From the IMG/VR virus record IMGVR_UViG_3300028548_002865, positions 1-35,521 of that record: 35,521 bases of DNA; one strand, given 5' to 3'. The notes beneath the pieces are model-generated. The model saw nothing but the letters and a program-made list of their open reading frames with translations, was not told the DNA's origin and did not search any database. Made by a program: the position numbers and the translations under genes. Within the stretch, counting starts at the first letter, position 1. Each line of letters opens with the position of its first letter. The stretch comes from a virus. This document shows, piece after piece, positions 14,265 to 21,492 of this stretch.

Positions 14265-15122
14265 ATGAGCTTACATGATTTAGTACCTGACATTTACAAC
14301 GAGCTTGAGAAGCTATCAGACGATGGCAAACCTTTACCGCTCACTGAAGAGAACATTGATCGGACTATATCAGGAATGAAAGAAGCCCTGATGTCGTGGG
14401 CAACACCACGGAAACGAGACTCCGCTTTCACTGTTCGGATGTCTAACGTAGGTAAACCTGCTCGTCAGTTGTGGTACGAGAAGCGTGATCCAAAAGGCCG
14501 TGGTGGTATTGACGGCCCGACACAGATTAAGTTCTTGTACGGCCACTTGCTTGAAGAGATTGTACTAATGTTGGTACGCATGGTGGACTATGAAGTAACA
14601 GACGAGCAGAAAGAAGTTACAGTTGATGGCATCGTAGGTCACATGGACTGCAAGATAAATGGTGAGGTGGTAGATGTTAAGACTGCATCACGCTTTGCAT
14701 TCAACAAGTTTAAAGAAGGGCGCTTAGCGCAGGACGATCCGTTCGGTTACATGGGTCAGCTTGCAGGCTATGAAGAAGCAGAAGGCACAGAGGGTGGCGG
14801 GTTCTTGGTGTTGAACAAAGAGAGCGGTGAGCTTTGTATGTTTATACCTGATGATCTGGATAAGCCCAACATTAAATCTTCTATTAGTCAACTACTGCCT
14901 GCGTTAGAGCTTGATGTCCCTCCTGCTATTTGTTATGATCCAGTACCAGATGGCAAGAAAGGCAACATGAAACTAGCCAAGGGTTGTAACTGGTGTAAGT
15001 ATAAGCACGAGTGCTTCAAAGACTCTAACGATGGACAGGGCTTGAGGACATTTAAATATTCAAATGGCTACACGCACTTAACTGAAGTAGTAGCTGAACC
15101 TAAAGTGGAAGAATTCTTATGA
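14265..15122 (+). CDS. PD-(D/E)XK exonuclease, RecB/Cas4-like
   Basis: 285 residues. Core motifs: GHLLEEI (E97/E98), GHMDCKI (D128), VVDVKTAS (D137, K139), and GQLAGYE (Q165). These are the classic nuclease residues of the RecB-type fold. C223, C241, C244 and C250 (C-x17-C-x2-C-x5-C) sit at the C-terminus, as in iron-sulphur PD-(D/E)XK enzymes. In T7-like phages a separate exonuclease degrades host DNA and processes phage ends; this protein could fill that role. It starts two bases after the preceding stop; the stop overlaps the next gene (ATGA). Confidence 0.85.
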   Translation: MSLHDLVPDIYNELEKLSDDGKPLPLTEENIDRTISGMKEALMSWATPRKRDSAFTVRMSNVGKPARQLWYEKRDPKGRGGIDGPTQIKFLYGHLLEEIVLMLVRMVDYEVTDEQKEVTVDGIVGHMDCKINGEVVDVKTASRFAFNKFKEGRLAQDDPFGYMGQLAGYEEAEGTEGGGFLVLNKESGELCMFIPDDLDKPNIKSSISQLLPALELDVPPAICYDPVPDGKKGNMKLAKGCNWCKYKHECFKDSNDGQGLRTFKYSNGYTHLTEVVAEPKVEEFL

Positions 15123-15424
15123 ACAGAAGACGCAGTAAACGCATAGAGCGACAGGCAGAGAGCTTGCTTATTCAGTGGCTCAAGGGTCTACTAACCGAAG
15201 AAGAAGCAGAGAAAGTAAACATGGGCAACTACAAGTCTATGTTGCCTGTACAGACACACTTCATGGCTCAGCGAACGATGTACTTAAACGCCTATCATCC
15301 GAAGTGGCTCAAGCGTAAAATAAAACAGCTTATAAAAATCTTCCCAGCCATTGAAATCGAAGATGTTAACTTGGAGATGATCACATGGAAAGTCAATCAG
15401 CGGTCGTTGGCACCATCCCAATAG
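15119..15424 (+). CDS. hypothetical basic protein, 101 residues
   Basis: ATGA overlap with the exonuclease gene. Strongly basic and helical: RRRSKRIERQAESLLIQWLK, LTEEEAEKVN, PKWLKRKIKQLIKIFP. It ends EMITWKVNQRS. It may contact nucleic acid. Not recognised. The last 40 bases overlap the next small gene. Confidence 0.7.
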   Translation: MNRRRSKRIERQAESLLIQWLKGLLTEEEAEKVNMGNYKSMLPVQTHFMAQRTMYLNAYHPKWLKRKIKQLIKIFPAIEIEDVNLEMITWKVNQRSLAPSQ

Positions 15425-15564
15425 AGGAATTAATAATTCAAGTAGGGCGGTGGTTAAACGCCGACCCTATTAACTCTATTACTGAAATAGATTCTTGGAT
15501 ACTTAGCGACATACTTGTTGTATTAGATGCAGAACTAGAACGAAGGGAGGCGACAGCACATTGA
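15385..15564 (+). CDS. hypothetical protein, 59 residues
   Basis: GGAGATG lies upstream of ATG 15385, and the stop overlaps the TTG start of endonuclease I (TTGA). The protein is acidic with hydrophobic helices (PIEELIIQVGRWLNAD, EIDSWILSDILVVLDAELE). Too short for many gene finders, but packed exactly like its neighbours. Function unknown. Confidence 0.65.
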   Translation: MESQSAVVGTIPIEELIIQVGRWLNADPINSITEIDSWILSDILVVLDAELERREATAH

Positions 15565-16031
15565 AAAAAGTTAAGAAGGGTTACCGTAAAGCACGGTACA
15601 AACGCCCAGTAGAAAAAGATGTAGTGAAAGGCTATGACTCTAACTGGGAATATGAACTACACTCAGGCATCTTAGAAGCGTGGAGCTTTCACGTTGATAA
15701 GGTTCCTTACACAGTTGACCACAAGTACGAACCAGACTTTGTAAGAGAGATTGACGGGAAGAAGATACTGCTTGAAGCCAAGGGAAGGTTCTGGGACTTT
15801 GCGGAATACAGCAAGTATGTCTGGATAAGCAAGGTTCTCCCAGATGATATTGAGCTAGTGTTTTTGTTTGCTAACCCTAGCGCCCCGATGCCTCAAGCTA
15901 CAAGACGTAAGGACGGGACAAAGAGATCTCACGGAGAGTGGGCAAGCTCCAAAGGGTTTAGGTGGTTCAGCGAAGATAGCATACCAGACAGTTGGATCAA
16001 CACAGACAAGCGAGAAACTTTCGATGACTGA
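15561..16031 (+). CDS. endonuclease I, T7 gp3-like Holliday junction resolvase
   Basis: 156 residues from a TTG start with GGGAGG nine bases upstream. Catalytic set E30 (SNWEYEL), D59 (YEPDFV), E72 and K74 (LEAKG) aligns with T7 gp3 E20, D55, E65, K67. The later SHGEWASSKGFRW also matches T7's GEW motif. It resolves branched replication and recombination intermediates before packaging and may help degrade host DNA. The stop overlaps the following small gene by eight bases. Confidence 0.92.
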   Translation: MKKVKKGYRKARYKRPVEKDVVKGYDSNWEYELHSGILEAWSFHVDKVPYTVDHKYEPDFVREIDGKKILLEAKGRFWDFAEYSKYVWISKVLPDDIELVFLFANPSAPMPQATRRKDGTKRSHGEWASSKGFRWFSEDSIPDSWINTDKRETFDD

Positions 16032-16185
16032 GATAGAGCATGGTAAAGATGAAAGACGAGACAGATACTTGCGCAAAAAGAAAAAGGTTCTGGGTAAGCC
16101 CGAACAAGTTACAGACCGACACAGTGCAGAGCCTTTTAAGCGCAAACGTAATATACCAACCAGAGAGAACTATGATGAGTATTAA
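16024..16185 (+). CDS. small Lys/Arg-rich protein, 53 residues
   Basis: ATG 16024 overlaps the endonuclease I stop. The frame is open further left, but only as a shadow of endonuclease I. The protein is highly charged (KDERRDRYLRKKKKVLGK, EPFKRKRNIPTRENYDEY) and probably unfolded alone. The last 11 bases overlap the DUF3310-like gene. Function unknown. Confidence 0.55.
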   Translation: MTEIEHGKDERRDRYLRKKKKVLGKPEQVTDRHSAEPFKRKRNIPTRENYDEY

Positions 16186-16519
16186 TGACGCAACACCTTT
16201 TGACTGGGATCGCTTACGCCAAGCACATCCGCCGCTTGAGTTAGAAAAGACAGGCTTAGAGCCTTGGGCTACGATGGCAGAGGAAGAGGCAGAAGAAGAC
16301 GTAGTAAACAACCCTAACCATTACAACACTGGCAACGTAGAGTGTATTGAAGCCATTGAAGAGTCGATGACTCCTGAAGCTTTCAGGGGCTACCTCAAGG
16401 GCAACTGCATGAAGTACCTGTGGCGCTATAACTACAAAGGCAAGCCCGTACAAGATCTTCAGAAAGCTCAATGGTACTTAGCTGAACTGATAAAGGAACT
16501 GGTGTTTGACCATGAGTGA
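16175..16519 (+). CDS. DUF3310-like protein, 114 residues
   Basis: ATG 16175 is chosen (16172 is the other possible start) with AGAGAG upstream. The longer frame from 16040 is a shadow of the previous gene. The C-terminal domain (NPNHYN, then GNVECIEAIEESM, FRGYLKGNCMKYLWRYNYKG and DLQKAQWYLAELI) matches DUF3310, a small helical phage domain often found near nucleotide-metabolism genes. The N-terminal part is acidic linker. Its neighbour nrdJ suggests the nucleotide pool, by inference. Confidence 0.8.
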   Translation: MSINDATPFDWDRLRQAHPPLELEKTGLEPWATMAEEEAEEDVVNNPNHYNTGNVECIEAIEESMTPEAFRGYLKGNCMKYLWRYNYKGKPVQDLQKAQWYLAELIKELVFDHE

Positions 16520-16560
16520 TAGCCCTACAATGGTAAGAGCAGTATCCAAATAGGGCAGTT

Positions 16561-16656
16561 ATGGTAAGCAGAGTGATCAGCCTCTGCAAAACAATGCAAG
16601 ATGAACTAGATTTTAAATTACAACATCAAGAATTCAGACGGGACTTAATGCCATGA
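16561..16656 (+). CDS. small peptide, 31 residues
   Basis: AGGG six to eight bases before ATG 16561, and the stop overlaps the next small gene. Sequence MVSRVISLCKTMQDELDFKL then HQEFRRD: a single charged helix. Real gene status is moderate, based on the ribosome-binding site and packing. Confidence 0.4.
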   Translation: MVSRVISLCKTMQDELDFKLQHQEFRRDLMP

Positions 16657-16745
16657 GTGATGTATACTTCTATATCAAGTGGGCAGTAATAGGATTTATA
16701 ATCGGCTGGCCCATCGGTTACGTAATAGGCACATACTTACTATAA
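16653..16745 (+). CDS. small membrane peptide, 30 residues
   Basis: It overlaps the preceding stop by four bases, with GGGAC upstream. Nearly all of it is one hydrophobic helix (IKWAVIGFIIGWPIGYVIG) preceded by MSDVYFY, so it is a predicted single-pass membrane peptide. It ends 18 bases before nrdJ. Function unknown. Confidence 0.5.
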   Translation: MSDVYFYIKWAVIGFIIGWPIGYVIGTYLL

Positions 16746-16763
16746 TAATTTTGAGGAATAACA

Positions 16764-18647
16764 ATGGATCAGTATCAACAGTTTATACACAAGAGCCGCT
16801 ACGCACGATGGATTCCAGAAGAGAAGCGCAGAGAAACATGGCACGAAACAGTCAACCGTTATGTGGACTTCTGGAAAGATCGTGGACAGATAGACGAGAA
16901 GACAGCGTTAAAGTTATTTAATGCAATACATAACCTAGAAGTCATGCCTAGCATGCGTTGTATGATGACAGCAGGTGTAGCACTAGACAAGGATAACGTA
17001 GCAGGGTTTAACTGTAGCTATCTGCACATTGATTCACCACGCAGCTTTGACGAGCTAATGTATGTACTGATGTGTGGTACTGGTGTAGGCTTTAGCGTAG
17101 AGCGCAACTACATAAACAAGCTTCCAGAAGTTGCTGAGAGCTTTCACAAGACCGACAGCGTGATCGTTGTGTCAGACAGTAAGATTGGTTGGGCCTCTGC
17201 CTTCCGTGAGCTTATCGCTATGCTGTATGCTGGTAAGATACCACAGTGGGACACAAGCAGAGTACGTGGTGCAGGTGAGCGTCTAAAGACTTTCGGTGGT
17301 CGTGCTTCAGGGCCAGAGCCATTGATTGATTTGTTTAACTTCTGTATCGAAGTGTTCCAGAAGGCACAGGGTCGTAAGCTAACATCCATTGAGTGTCACG
17401 ATATCGTATGTAAGATTGCAGACATTGTAGTTGTTGGTGGTGTTAGACGTTCAGCATTGATCAGCCTGTCAAACCTTTCGGATCAACGCATGGCTAAAGC
17501 TAAGTCAGGTCAGTGGTGGGTCAATGAAGGACACAGAGCGTTAGCTAACAACAGCGTAGCGTACACTGAGAAGCCTGACTTCCAAGCATTCCTGTCAGAG
17601 ATGCAGACGATGTACGAGAGCAAGGCGGGTGAGCGTGGTATCTTTAGCCGCGTAGCAGCACAGAAGATTGCAGGACGCAATGGCCGCAGAGATGAGACGT
17701 ATGAGTTCGGAACTAATCCTTGCAGTGAGATAATTTTACGCAGTAACCAGTTTTGCAACCTCAGTGAGATTGTTGTACGTGCAGACGATACACTAGAGAC
17801 ACTAAAGGCTAAGTCAGAGATTGCAGCTATCATCGGAACACTACAAGCTACGCTGACAGACTTCCGTTACCTGCGTAACTGTTGGAAGAAGAACACCGAA
17901 GAAGAAGCATTGCTTGGCGTGAGCATGACAGGCATTATGGATCATAAAGTAACCAGCCGCTCTGACGGCTCACCAATGTTAGCTGCGTGGCTAGAGGGAA
18001 TTAGAGATGTTGCTGTGGCTACTAATAAGAAGTGGGCTGAGAAGCTTGGCATTAACCAGTCTGCTGCTATTACGGCTGTTAAGCCGAGTGGTACTGTATC
18101 CCAGCTTGTTGATTCTGCTAGTGGTATCCATCCTCGTTTCTCTGAGTATTACATTCGCCGTGTACGTTCAGACAAAAAAGATCCACTTGCAGTCTTCATG
18201 GAAGAAAAAGGATTCCCAGTAGAACAGGATGTTATGTCTCCAAGCTCTTCAGTCTTTAGCTTCCCTGTGAAGGCTCCAAAGACTTCTGTGACTGTTAAAG
18301 ATGTAGGTGCTATGCAGCAGCTAGAACTTTGGAAGACTTTCCAGAACCACTGGTGTGAGCATAAGCCAAGTATCACTGTTTACTATACAGACGATGAGTT
18401 CCTGCAAGTAGCACAGTGGATCTGGGATAACTTTGACATCTGCTCTGGTATCAGCTTACTTCCTGTCAGTGACCACGTATATCAACAGGCTCCATACGAA
18501 GACATCACGGCTGAGCAGTACAAAGAACTTCTAGCTGCTATGCCAAAGGGTGTTGACTGGGCTGACTTAGGTAACCACGAGAAAGAAGATAACACTACAG
18601 GCTCTCAAGAGTTAGCATGTACTGGTGGCGCTTGTGAAATCGTCTAA
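16764..18647 (+). CDS. nrdJ: class II (adenosylcobalamin-dependent) ribonucleotide reductase
   Basis: 627 residues, single chain, close to the monomeric Lactobacillus type (739 residues). Active site: C84 (FNCSYL), C320 and E322 in NPCSEI, C331 eleven residues on, and a C-terminal redox pair C619/C624 in CTGGACEIV. Spacings equal those of the model enzyme (C408, E410, C419; C731/C736). The PSGTVSQLVDSASGIHPR loop is also typical. It makes deoxyribonucleotides for phage DNA using B12 coenzyme and needs no oxygen or NrdB partner. GAGGAAT precedes the ATG. Presence of this gene is a marker of cobavirus-type phages. Confidence 0.96.
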   Translation: MDQYQQFIHKSRYARWIPEEKRRETWHETVNRYVDFWKDRGQIDEKTALKLFNAIHNLEVMPSMRCMMTAGVALDKDNVAGFNCSYLHIDSPRSFDELMYVLMCGTGVGFSVERNYINKLPEVAESFHKTDSVIVVSDSKIGWASAFRELIAMLYAGKIPQWDTSRVRGAGERLKTFGGRASGPEPLIDLFNFCIEVFQKAQGRKLTSIECHDIVCKIADIVVVGGVRRSALISLSNLSDQRMAKAKSGQWWVNEGHRALANNSVAYTEKPDFQAFLSEMQTMYESKAGERGIFSRVAAQKIAGRNGRRDETYEFGTNPCSEIILRSNQFCNLSEIVVRADDTLETLKAKSEIAAIIGTLQATLTDFRYLRNCWKKNTEEEALLGVSMTGIMDHKVTSRSDGSPMLAAWLEGIRDVAVATNKKWAEKLGINQSAAITAVKPSGTVSQLVDSASGIHPRFSEYYIRRVRSDKKDPLAVFMEEKGFPVEQDVMSPSSSVFSFPVKAPKTSVTVKDVGAMQQLELWKTFQNHWCEHKPSITVYYTDDEFLQVAQWIWDNFDICSGISLLPVSDHVYQQAPYEDITAEQYKELLAAMPKGVDWADLGNHEKEDNTTGSQELACTGGACEIV

Positions 18648-18864
18648 GCGCGAGGCCAACATCTTGGGTTTCAGTATCCTTGTGAATCAGAAAGGTCATG
18701 TCGTGACAGAAATGTCCGGCATCACCGAGAAGGATTTGCATCTTGCTTTTAAAGGAGAGGAATTGGAAATTATAAGAAACATTGTACATCTTACGAAACC
18801 AAAACTAGAAGAACTGCATGATTTTCTAGAACGTGAGCTGAGTGCAATGAATCATCAGGTGTAA
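18625..18864 (+). CDS. hypothetical protein, 79 residues
   Basis: Last plus-strand gene. The GTG at 18625 overlaps the end of nrdJ; another GTG at 18634 has a GGTGG site five bases upstream and may be the real start. The protein reads NILGFSILVNQKGHVVTEMS (beta), then helix (ELEIIRNIVHLTKPKLEELHDFLERELS). A plausible small soluble domain, not recognised. It ends six bases from the stop of the first minus-strand gene. Confidence 0.6.
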   Translation: MALVKSSKREANILGFSILVNQKGHVVTEMSGITEKDLHLAFKGEELEIIRNIVHLTKPKLEELHDFLERELSAMNHQV

Positions 18865-18870
18865 AATGTA

Positions 18871-19080
18871 TTAAGTATGTATGAGTGTTGTCTCTGGGTT
18901 AACGTACTCAGGAACACAATAGGCAAGGACAGGTGTATGGTACTTTCTACGAGTACCTTGGATGGTAAGCTCTTCTGCAAACCATCTGCACCTGTCTAAG
19001 TCTTCCCAATAGCTTTTAGCTTTCGCGTCAACCTCCCCGTTAACAGAAACAATCAACGCAAATACAAGCTGCTTTACCAC
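18871..19080 (-). CDS. hypothetical protein, 69 residues
   Basis: Starts MVKQLVFALIVSVNGEVDAK, which reads like a weak signal or lipid-facing segment, then SYWEDLDRCRWFAEEL, and two Cys (CRW and YCVPEYV) that could form a disulphide outside the cytoplasm. I recall similar short proteins near lysis genes of marine phages, without a function. Last gene of the minus-strand late block; its start overlaps the end of the next Lys-rich gene. Confidence 0.7.
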   Translation of the reverse strand: MVKQLVFALIVSVNGEVDAKAKSYWEDLDRCRWFAEELTIQGTRRKYHTPVLAYCVPEYVNPETTLIHT

Positions 19081-19358
19081 TTAACTTTATCTGCCCAGTA
19101 AGCCGCAGACATTTTACCTTTAGCTATGTTCTTACCGTGACGGGCTTTAAAGCTTGCGCGTTTCTTCTTCATTGCTTCTGACTCACCGGCTCTGGGTTTG
19201 CCTGCGGTACTAGCTCCTTGTTCTCCAAAGCGGATTGTCTTAGTCTTGTCTCCGACTTTCGCCACAACCACATGGCTTTTCGTATCGTGGCTTGGTGTGC
19301 GCTTCGGTTTGTTATAGCCGCTTACTCCTGCGTTGGTTAGCTTGCTGTCCTTTTTCAT
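19074..19358 (-). CDS. small basic late protein, 94 residues
   Basis: Very basic: KRTPSHDTKSHVVVAKVGDK, then TIRFGEQGAS, and KKKRASFKARHGKNIAKGK ending AAYWADKVKW. It resembles a family common in marine phages (KSHVVVAK...RFGQQG...ARHG...YW..KVKW). The charge suits DNA or anionic surface binding. In minus-strand late genes it may be a minor virion protein. Function unknown. It overlaps both neighbours. Confidence 0.7.
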   Translation of the reverse strand: MKKDSKLTNAGVSGYNKPKRTPSHDTKSHVVVAKVGDKTKTIRFGEQGASTAGKPRAGESEAMKKKRASFKARHGKNIAKGKMSAAYWADKVKW

Positions 19359-19702
19359 TTTGTAACCTTCCCGCCTCTATTCATTTTTTTGTCTAGCTGA
19401 AAAACACCTTTAAACTTTTCTATGGTTGGGCGAGTGCCTTTTGAAACGCTATGGGCAGCCTGCGTAACCTTGTCAGCTGCTTTTCTTTGTATGTCTTTTG
19501 CTTTTGCAGCTAAGCTAGAGTCGCGCCGAGGTTTTGATGTCATCGGTGGCAGTGGTGAGGGTGCTGGTTTTACAGGCTTATAGCTTCCTCTTTTGACAGG
19601 CTCACCTGTAATTATAGTCTTAGAGTTTTTATATTCGGCTGGCTTGCCCTGTGGAATTCCTGCTTTTTTAACTCTATCTGTATTTTTAAAAATTGTTTTC
19701 AT
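19355..19702 (-). CDS. basic Pro/Lys-rich protein with C-terminal GGKV, 115 residues
   Basis: Mostly disordered: Pro- and Lys-rich up to residue 60, then a helical stretch (SSLAAKAKDIQRKAADKVTQ) and a tail FQLDKKMNRGGKVTK. The GGK/GGR-V ending also occurs three times at the end of the 1347-residue protein. It overlaps the next gene by four bases. Probably a minor structural or DNA-associated protein. Inference. Confidence 0.65.
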   Translation of the reverse strand: MKTIFKNTDRVKKAGIPQGKPAEYKNSKTIITGEPVKRGSYKPVKPAPSPLPPMTSKPRRDSSLAAKAKDIQRKAADKVTQAAHSVSKGTRPTIEKFKGVFQLDKKMNRGGKVTK

Positions 19703-19704
19703 TT

Positions 19705-19947
19705 CTAGCTCCTGTAAGTTTTAGTTTTCTTTGCAATCTTCTTGGGCTGTGCGCTGTGTTGCTTGCCTGCTTTTGTATCTTTCTTTTTCTTGGCGGTGGT
19801 TGCCGCATACTGTGCAGGTGTTAAAGCCTTGATAGCCTTCTTAGGCAAGTAACGCTCACCAGTTTTAGCACTAGGCTTACCTGACTTAGTGCCCCACTCT
19901 TGCTTAGTCCATTTCTTTAAAGACTTCTGTGATTTTGCAAGTGCCAT
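19705..19947 (-). CDS. small Lys-rich protein, 80 residues
   Basis: Sequence opens SLKKWTKQEWGTKSGKPS and continues TGERYLPKKAIKALTPAQYA, then AATTAKKKKDTKAGKQHSAQ. I know this W-TK..W-T-SGKPS...GERYLP pattern from small proteins of marine phages and large viruses, with no proven role. Very high pI. It overlaps the upstream gene (TAATG). Confidence 0.7.
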   Translation of the reverse strand: MALAKSQKSLKKWTKQEWGTKSGKPSAKTGERYLPKKAIKALTPAQYAATTAKKKKDTKAGKQHSAQPKKIAKKTKTYRS

Positions 19948-20120
19948 TATTTTTTCTTCCTTGCTTTTTTCTTAGCGGTGTCAGACAGCTCTTTCAAATG
20001 AAATAGTTTTACACTTGTTTTGCCGTGAGTCTTTCCAGAATGCAACGAACCGTCAGGCATCTTATGAGTGCCTCCTGTGTGCAGTGTTCCGTCTTTCTTG
20101 TAATGGTTTACGCCTTTCAT
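19947..20120 (-). CDS. small basic protein with Thr/His/Gly repeat, 57 residues
   Basis: Starts MKGVNHYKKDGTLHTGGTHK, then PDGSLHSGKTHGKTS: two tandem G-[TS]-L-H-[TS]-G-x-T-H units at residues 11-19 and 24-32. A Lys-rich tail (TAKKKARKKK) follows. The His-rich double turn might bind metal or phosphate. It overlaps the next gene at TAATG, with AGGAAG upstream of that start. Function unknown. Confidence 0.65.
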   Translation of the reverse strand: MKGVNHYKKDGTLHTGGTHKMPDGSLHSGKTHGKTSVKLFHLKELSDTAKKKARKKK

Positions 20121-20302
20121 TTGTACCCTCCTCCTTTAGCTTTGTATTCTTTAGCCAGCATCTGAGCCTTCCTAGCTGACCACTGTCCTGCTTTACCACC
20201 CTTAGTGCCCGCCTTGATACTGTTAAACAGACGTTTACGCAGTGCGGGTTTAGTGTAGTTTCCTGCTGCGTTTACTGTTGATTTCTTTTTAGCTGCTGCC
20301 AT
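20117..20302 (-). CDS. small basic protein, DUF5872-like motif, 61 residues
   Basis: The C-terminal half reads GGKAGQWSARKAQMLAKEY then GGGYK, a GK-x-GQWSARK...EY...GGGY signature. I recall it from DUF5872-type proteins (moderate certainty). The N-terminal half is AAAKKKSTVNAAGNYTK and basic. GGAG lies eight bases before the ATG. It belongs to the run of basic small genes at 19074-20302. Confidence 0.7.
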   Translation of the reverse strand: MAAAKKKSTVNAAGNYTKPALRKRLFNSIKAGTKGGKAGQWSARKAQMLAKEYKAKGGGYK

Positions 20303-20737
20303 TTAAATAACTCCAAAAGCTTTAAAAAGTAAATATAGAGCTAACGGTAAAACCACTAGACCTCCTGTCCCCCACAACAACGCTGACCAGAGCAACGCTA
20401 AGTTGGTTGCTCTTCTGTGTTTACGTAGGCGTTCTGCTTTATCTCTTTTCTGTTTACAATCAGATTGAAACTTTAACCAGTCTGCATGTAAGTTTGCACG
20501 GCCAGCATAGATCATCTGTTCTTTGAGCCACTCTTCCTGCTCTTTAATTTTTTCTAGTTGCATAAAACACTGGAGTTCGTTAGACCCTCCAGTGCGGTTT
20601 GCCTTCTTAGCTATTGCGGATTTACTGTCAAAGTATGTAGTAGCTTGTTCTGCTACGTCATACAGCTCCTTGCCGTTTGATAATGCTCCTTTAATGACTT
20701 GAAATGCCGCATTAGCTGCTGCAATTTCAGCTAACAT
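20303..20737 (-). CDS. membrane-anchored protein beside the holin, 144 residues
   Basis: ATG 20737 overlaps the holin stop (TAATG), with GAGGGAGAG upstream. An ATG at 20854 in the same frame lies inside the holin gene and is rejected. Helical residues 1-100 (EKIKEQEEWLKEQMIYAGRA, QKRDKAERLRKHRR) form a likely coiled region. Two hydrophobic stretches near the C-terminus follow (LALLWSALLWGTGGLVV, LPLALYLLFKAF). Position next to the holin and endolysin suggests a lysis or late membrane role. It is not a clear spanin. Confidence 0.75.
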   Translation of the reverse strand: MLAEIAAANAAFQVIKGALSNGKELYDVAEQATTYFDSKSAIAKKANRTGGSNELQCFMQLEKIKEQEEWLKEQMIYAGRANLHADWLKFQSDCKQKRDKAERLRKHRRATNLALLWSALLWGTGGLVVLPLALYLLFKAFGVI

Positions 20738-21120
20738 TATCTCTCCCTCTGTACGCCTTTGACTTTTTCTGCGGTACGCATAGCACCAAGTCCCAACATG
20801 CCCATCAAAACACTCGTAAGTAACGCACTGTCTACAGCAGGCACAGTGAACCATATACCTAGAATAGGACTAATGATCGTAGAATACAAAAGAGCAAACC
20901 CACATATCCAGCCAATCGCAGGTCTCCAACCGGCCACAAACAAACTCTTGTGTGCCGCTTCAGCCTTGTTGACTTCAAGCTGGCCTTTAGCCAACTCTTG
21001 TGCGTGTTTCTCTGCCATCGTACTTAGTTCAAATGCGATAGCATTCTTCTGATCTTTGTCTTCTATAAACTTATCTAGTAGCCCTGTTACAGGCCCAATC
21101 AACGAAGTTAAAATAGTCAT
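20737..21120 (-). CDS. 3-TM holin (GTA holin-like)
   Basis: 127 residues. Amphipathic N-terminal region and a charged helical stretch (KNAIAFELSTMAEKHAQELA, 26-45). Three hydrophobic segments follow: GWICGFALLYSTIISPILGIW, VPAVDSALLTSVLMG, and MLGLGAMRTAEK. This matches the GTA_holin_3TM family. Holins form membrane lesions that release the endolysin. The M15 endolysin lies directly upstream on the same strand (nine bases between), which supports a lysis cassette. Confidence 0.85.
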   Translation of the reverse strand: MTILTSLIGPVTGLLDKFIEDKDQKNAIAFELSTMAEKHAQELAKGQLEVNKAEAAHKSLFVAGWRPAIGWICGFALLYSTIISPILGIWFTVPAVDSALLTSVLMGMLGLGAMRTAEKVKGVQRER

Positions 21121-21129
21121 ATTGGTTCC

Positions 21130-21492
21130 TCAATAACACCACATTACAGGAGCTTTGTCAGCTCCGACAATCCTGCTATCCACATGGATGAAAGTACGAG
21201 CGATTCCAACGCCAGTAAATCCCATTTGAATAGCCTGTTCCACGATCTTGTATCTTTGATTTCCGTTACTAACTTTAATATCCGCTGCGATTCCTTGGGC
21301 ATGGGTTCCTGCTTTCTCCTTACGTTTCTCAATTGAGTGGTCTTTACTTCTAAAGCCACTAGTTATGATGAACGGGAACCCGCAAGCCTCTCTGAGTTGA
21401 TCAAGCTTATGAATGAACTCCGCGTCCATCTCGTTGTCGCCAGTTTCTTGGCAATCAAAATCTTCTAGTTTAAAATATTTAAAGTCGCTCAT
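21130..21492 (-). CDS. peptidase M15 endolysin
   Basis: 120 residues. Zinc ligands and acid: H64 in GTHAQGIAAD, D71 and H103 (FIHVD). ITSGFRSKDH precedes them. This is the Peptidase_M15_3 (L-alanyl-D-glutamate or D-Ala-D-Ala endopeptidase) fold that cuts peptidoglycan stem peptides. There is no signal peptide, so export depends on the holin. It starts one base into the stop of the large virion protein. Confidence 0.9.
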   Translation of the reverse strand: MSDFKYFKLEDFDCQETGDNEMDAEFIHKLDQLREACGFPFIITSGFRSKDHSIEKRKEKAGTHAQGIAADIKVSNGNQRYKIVEQAIQMGFTGVGIARTFIHVDSRIVGADKAPVMWCY

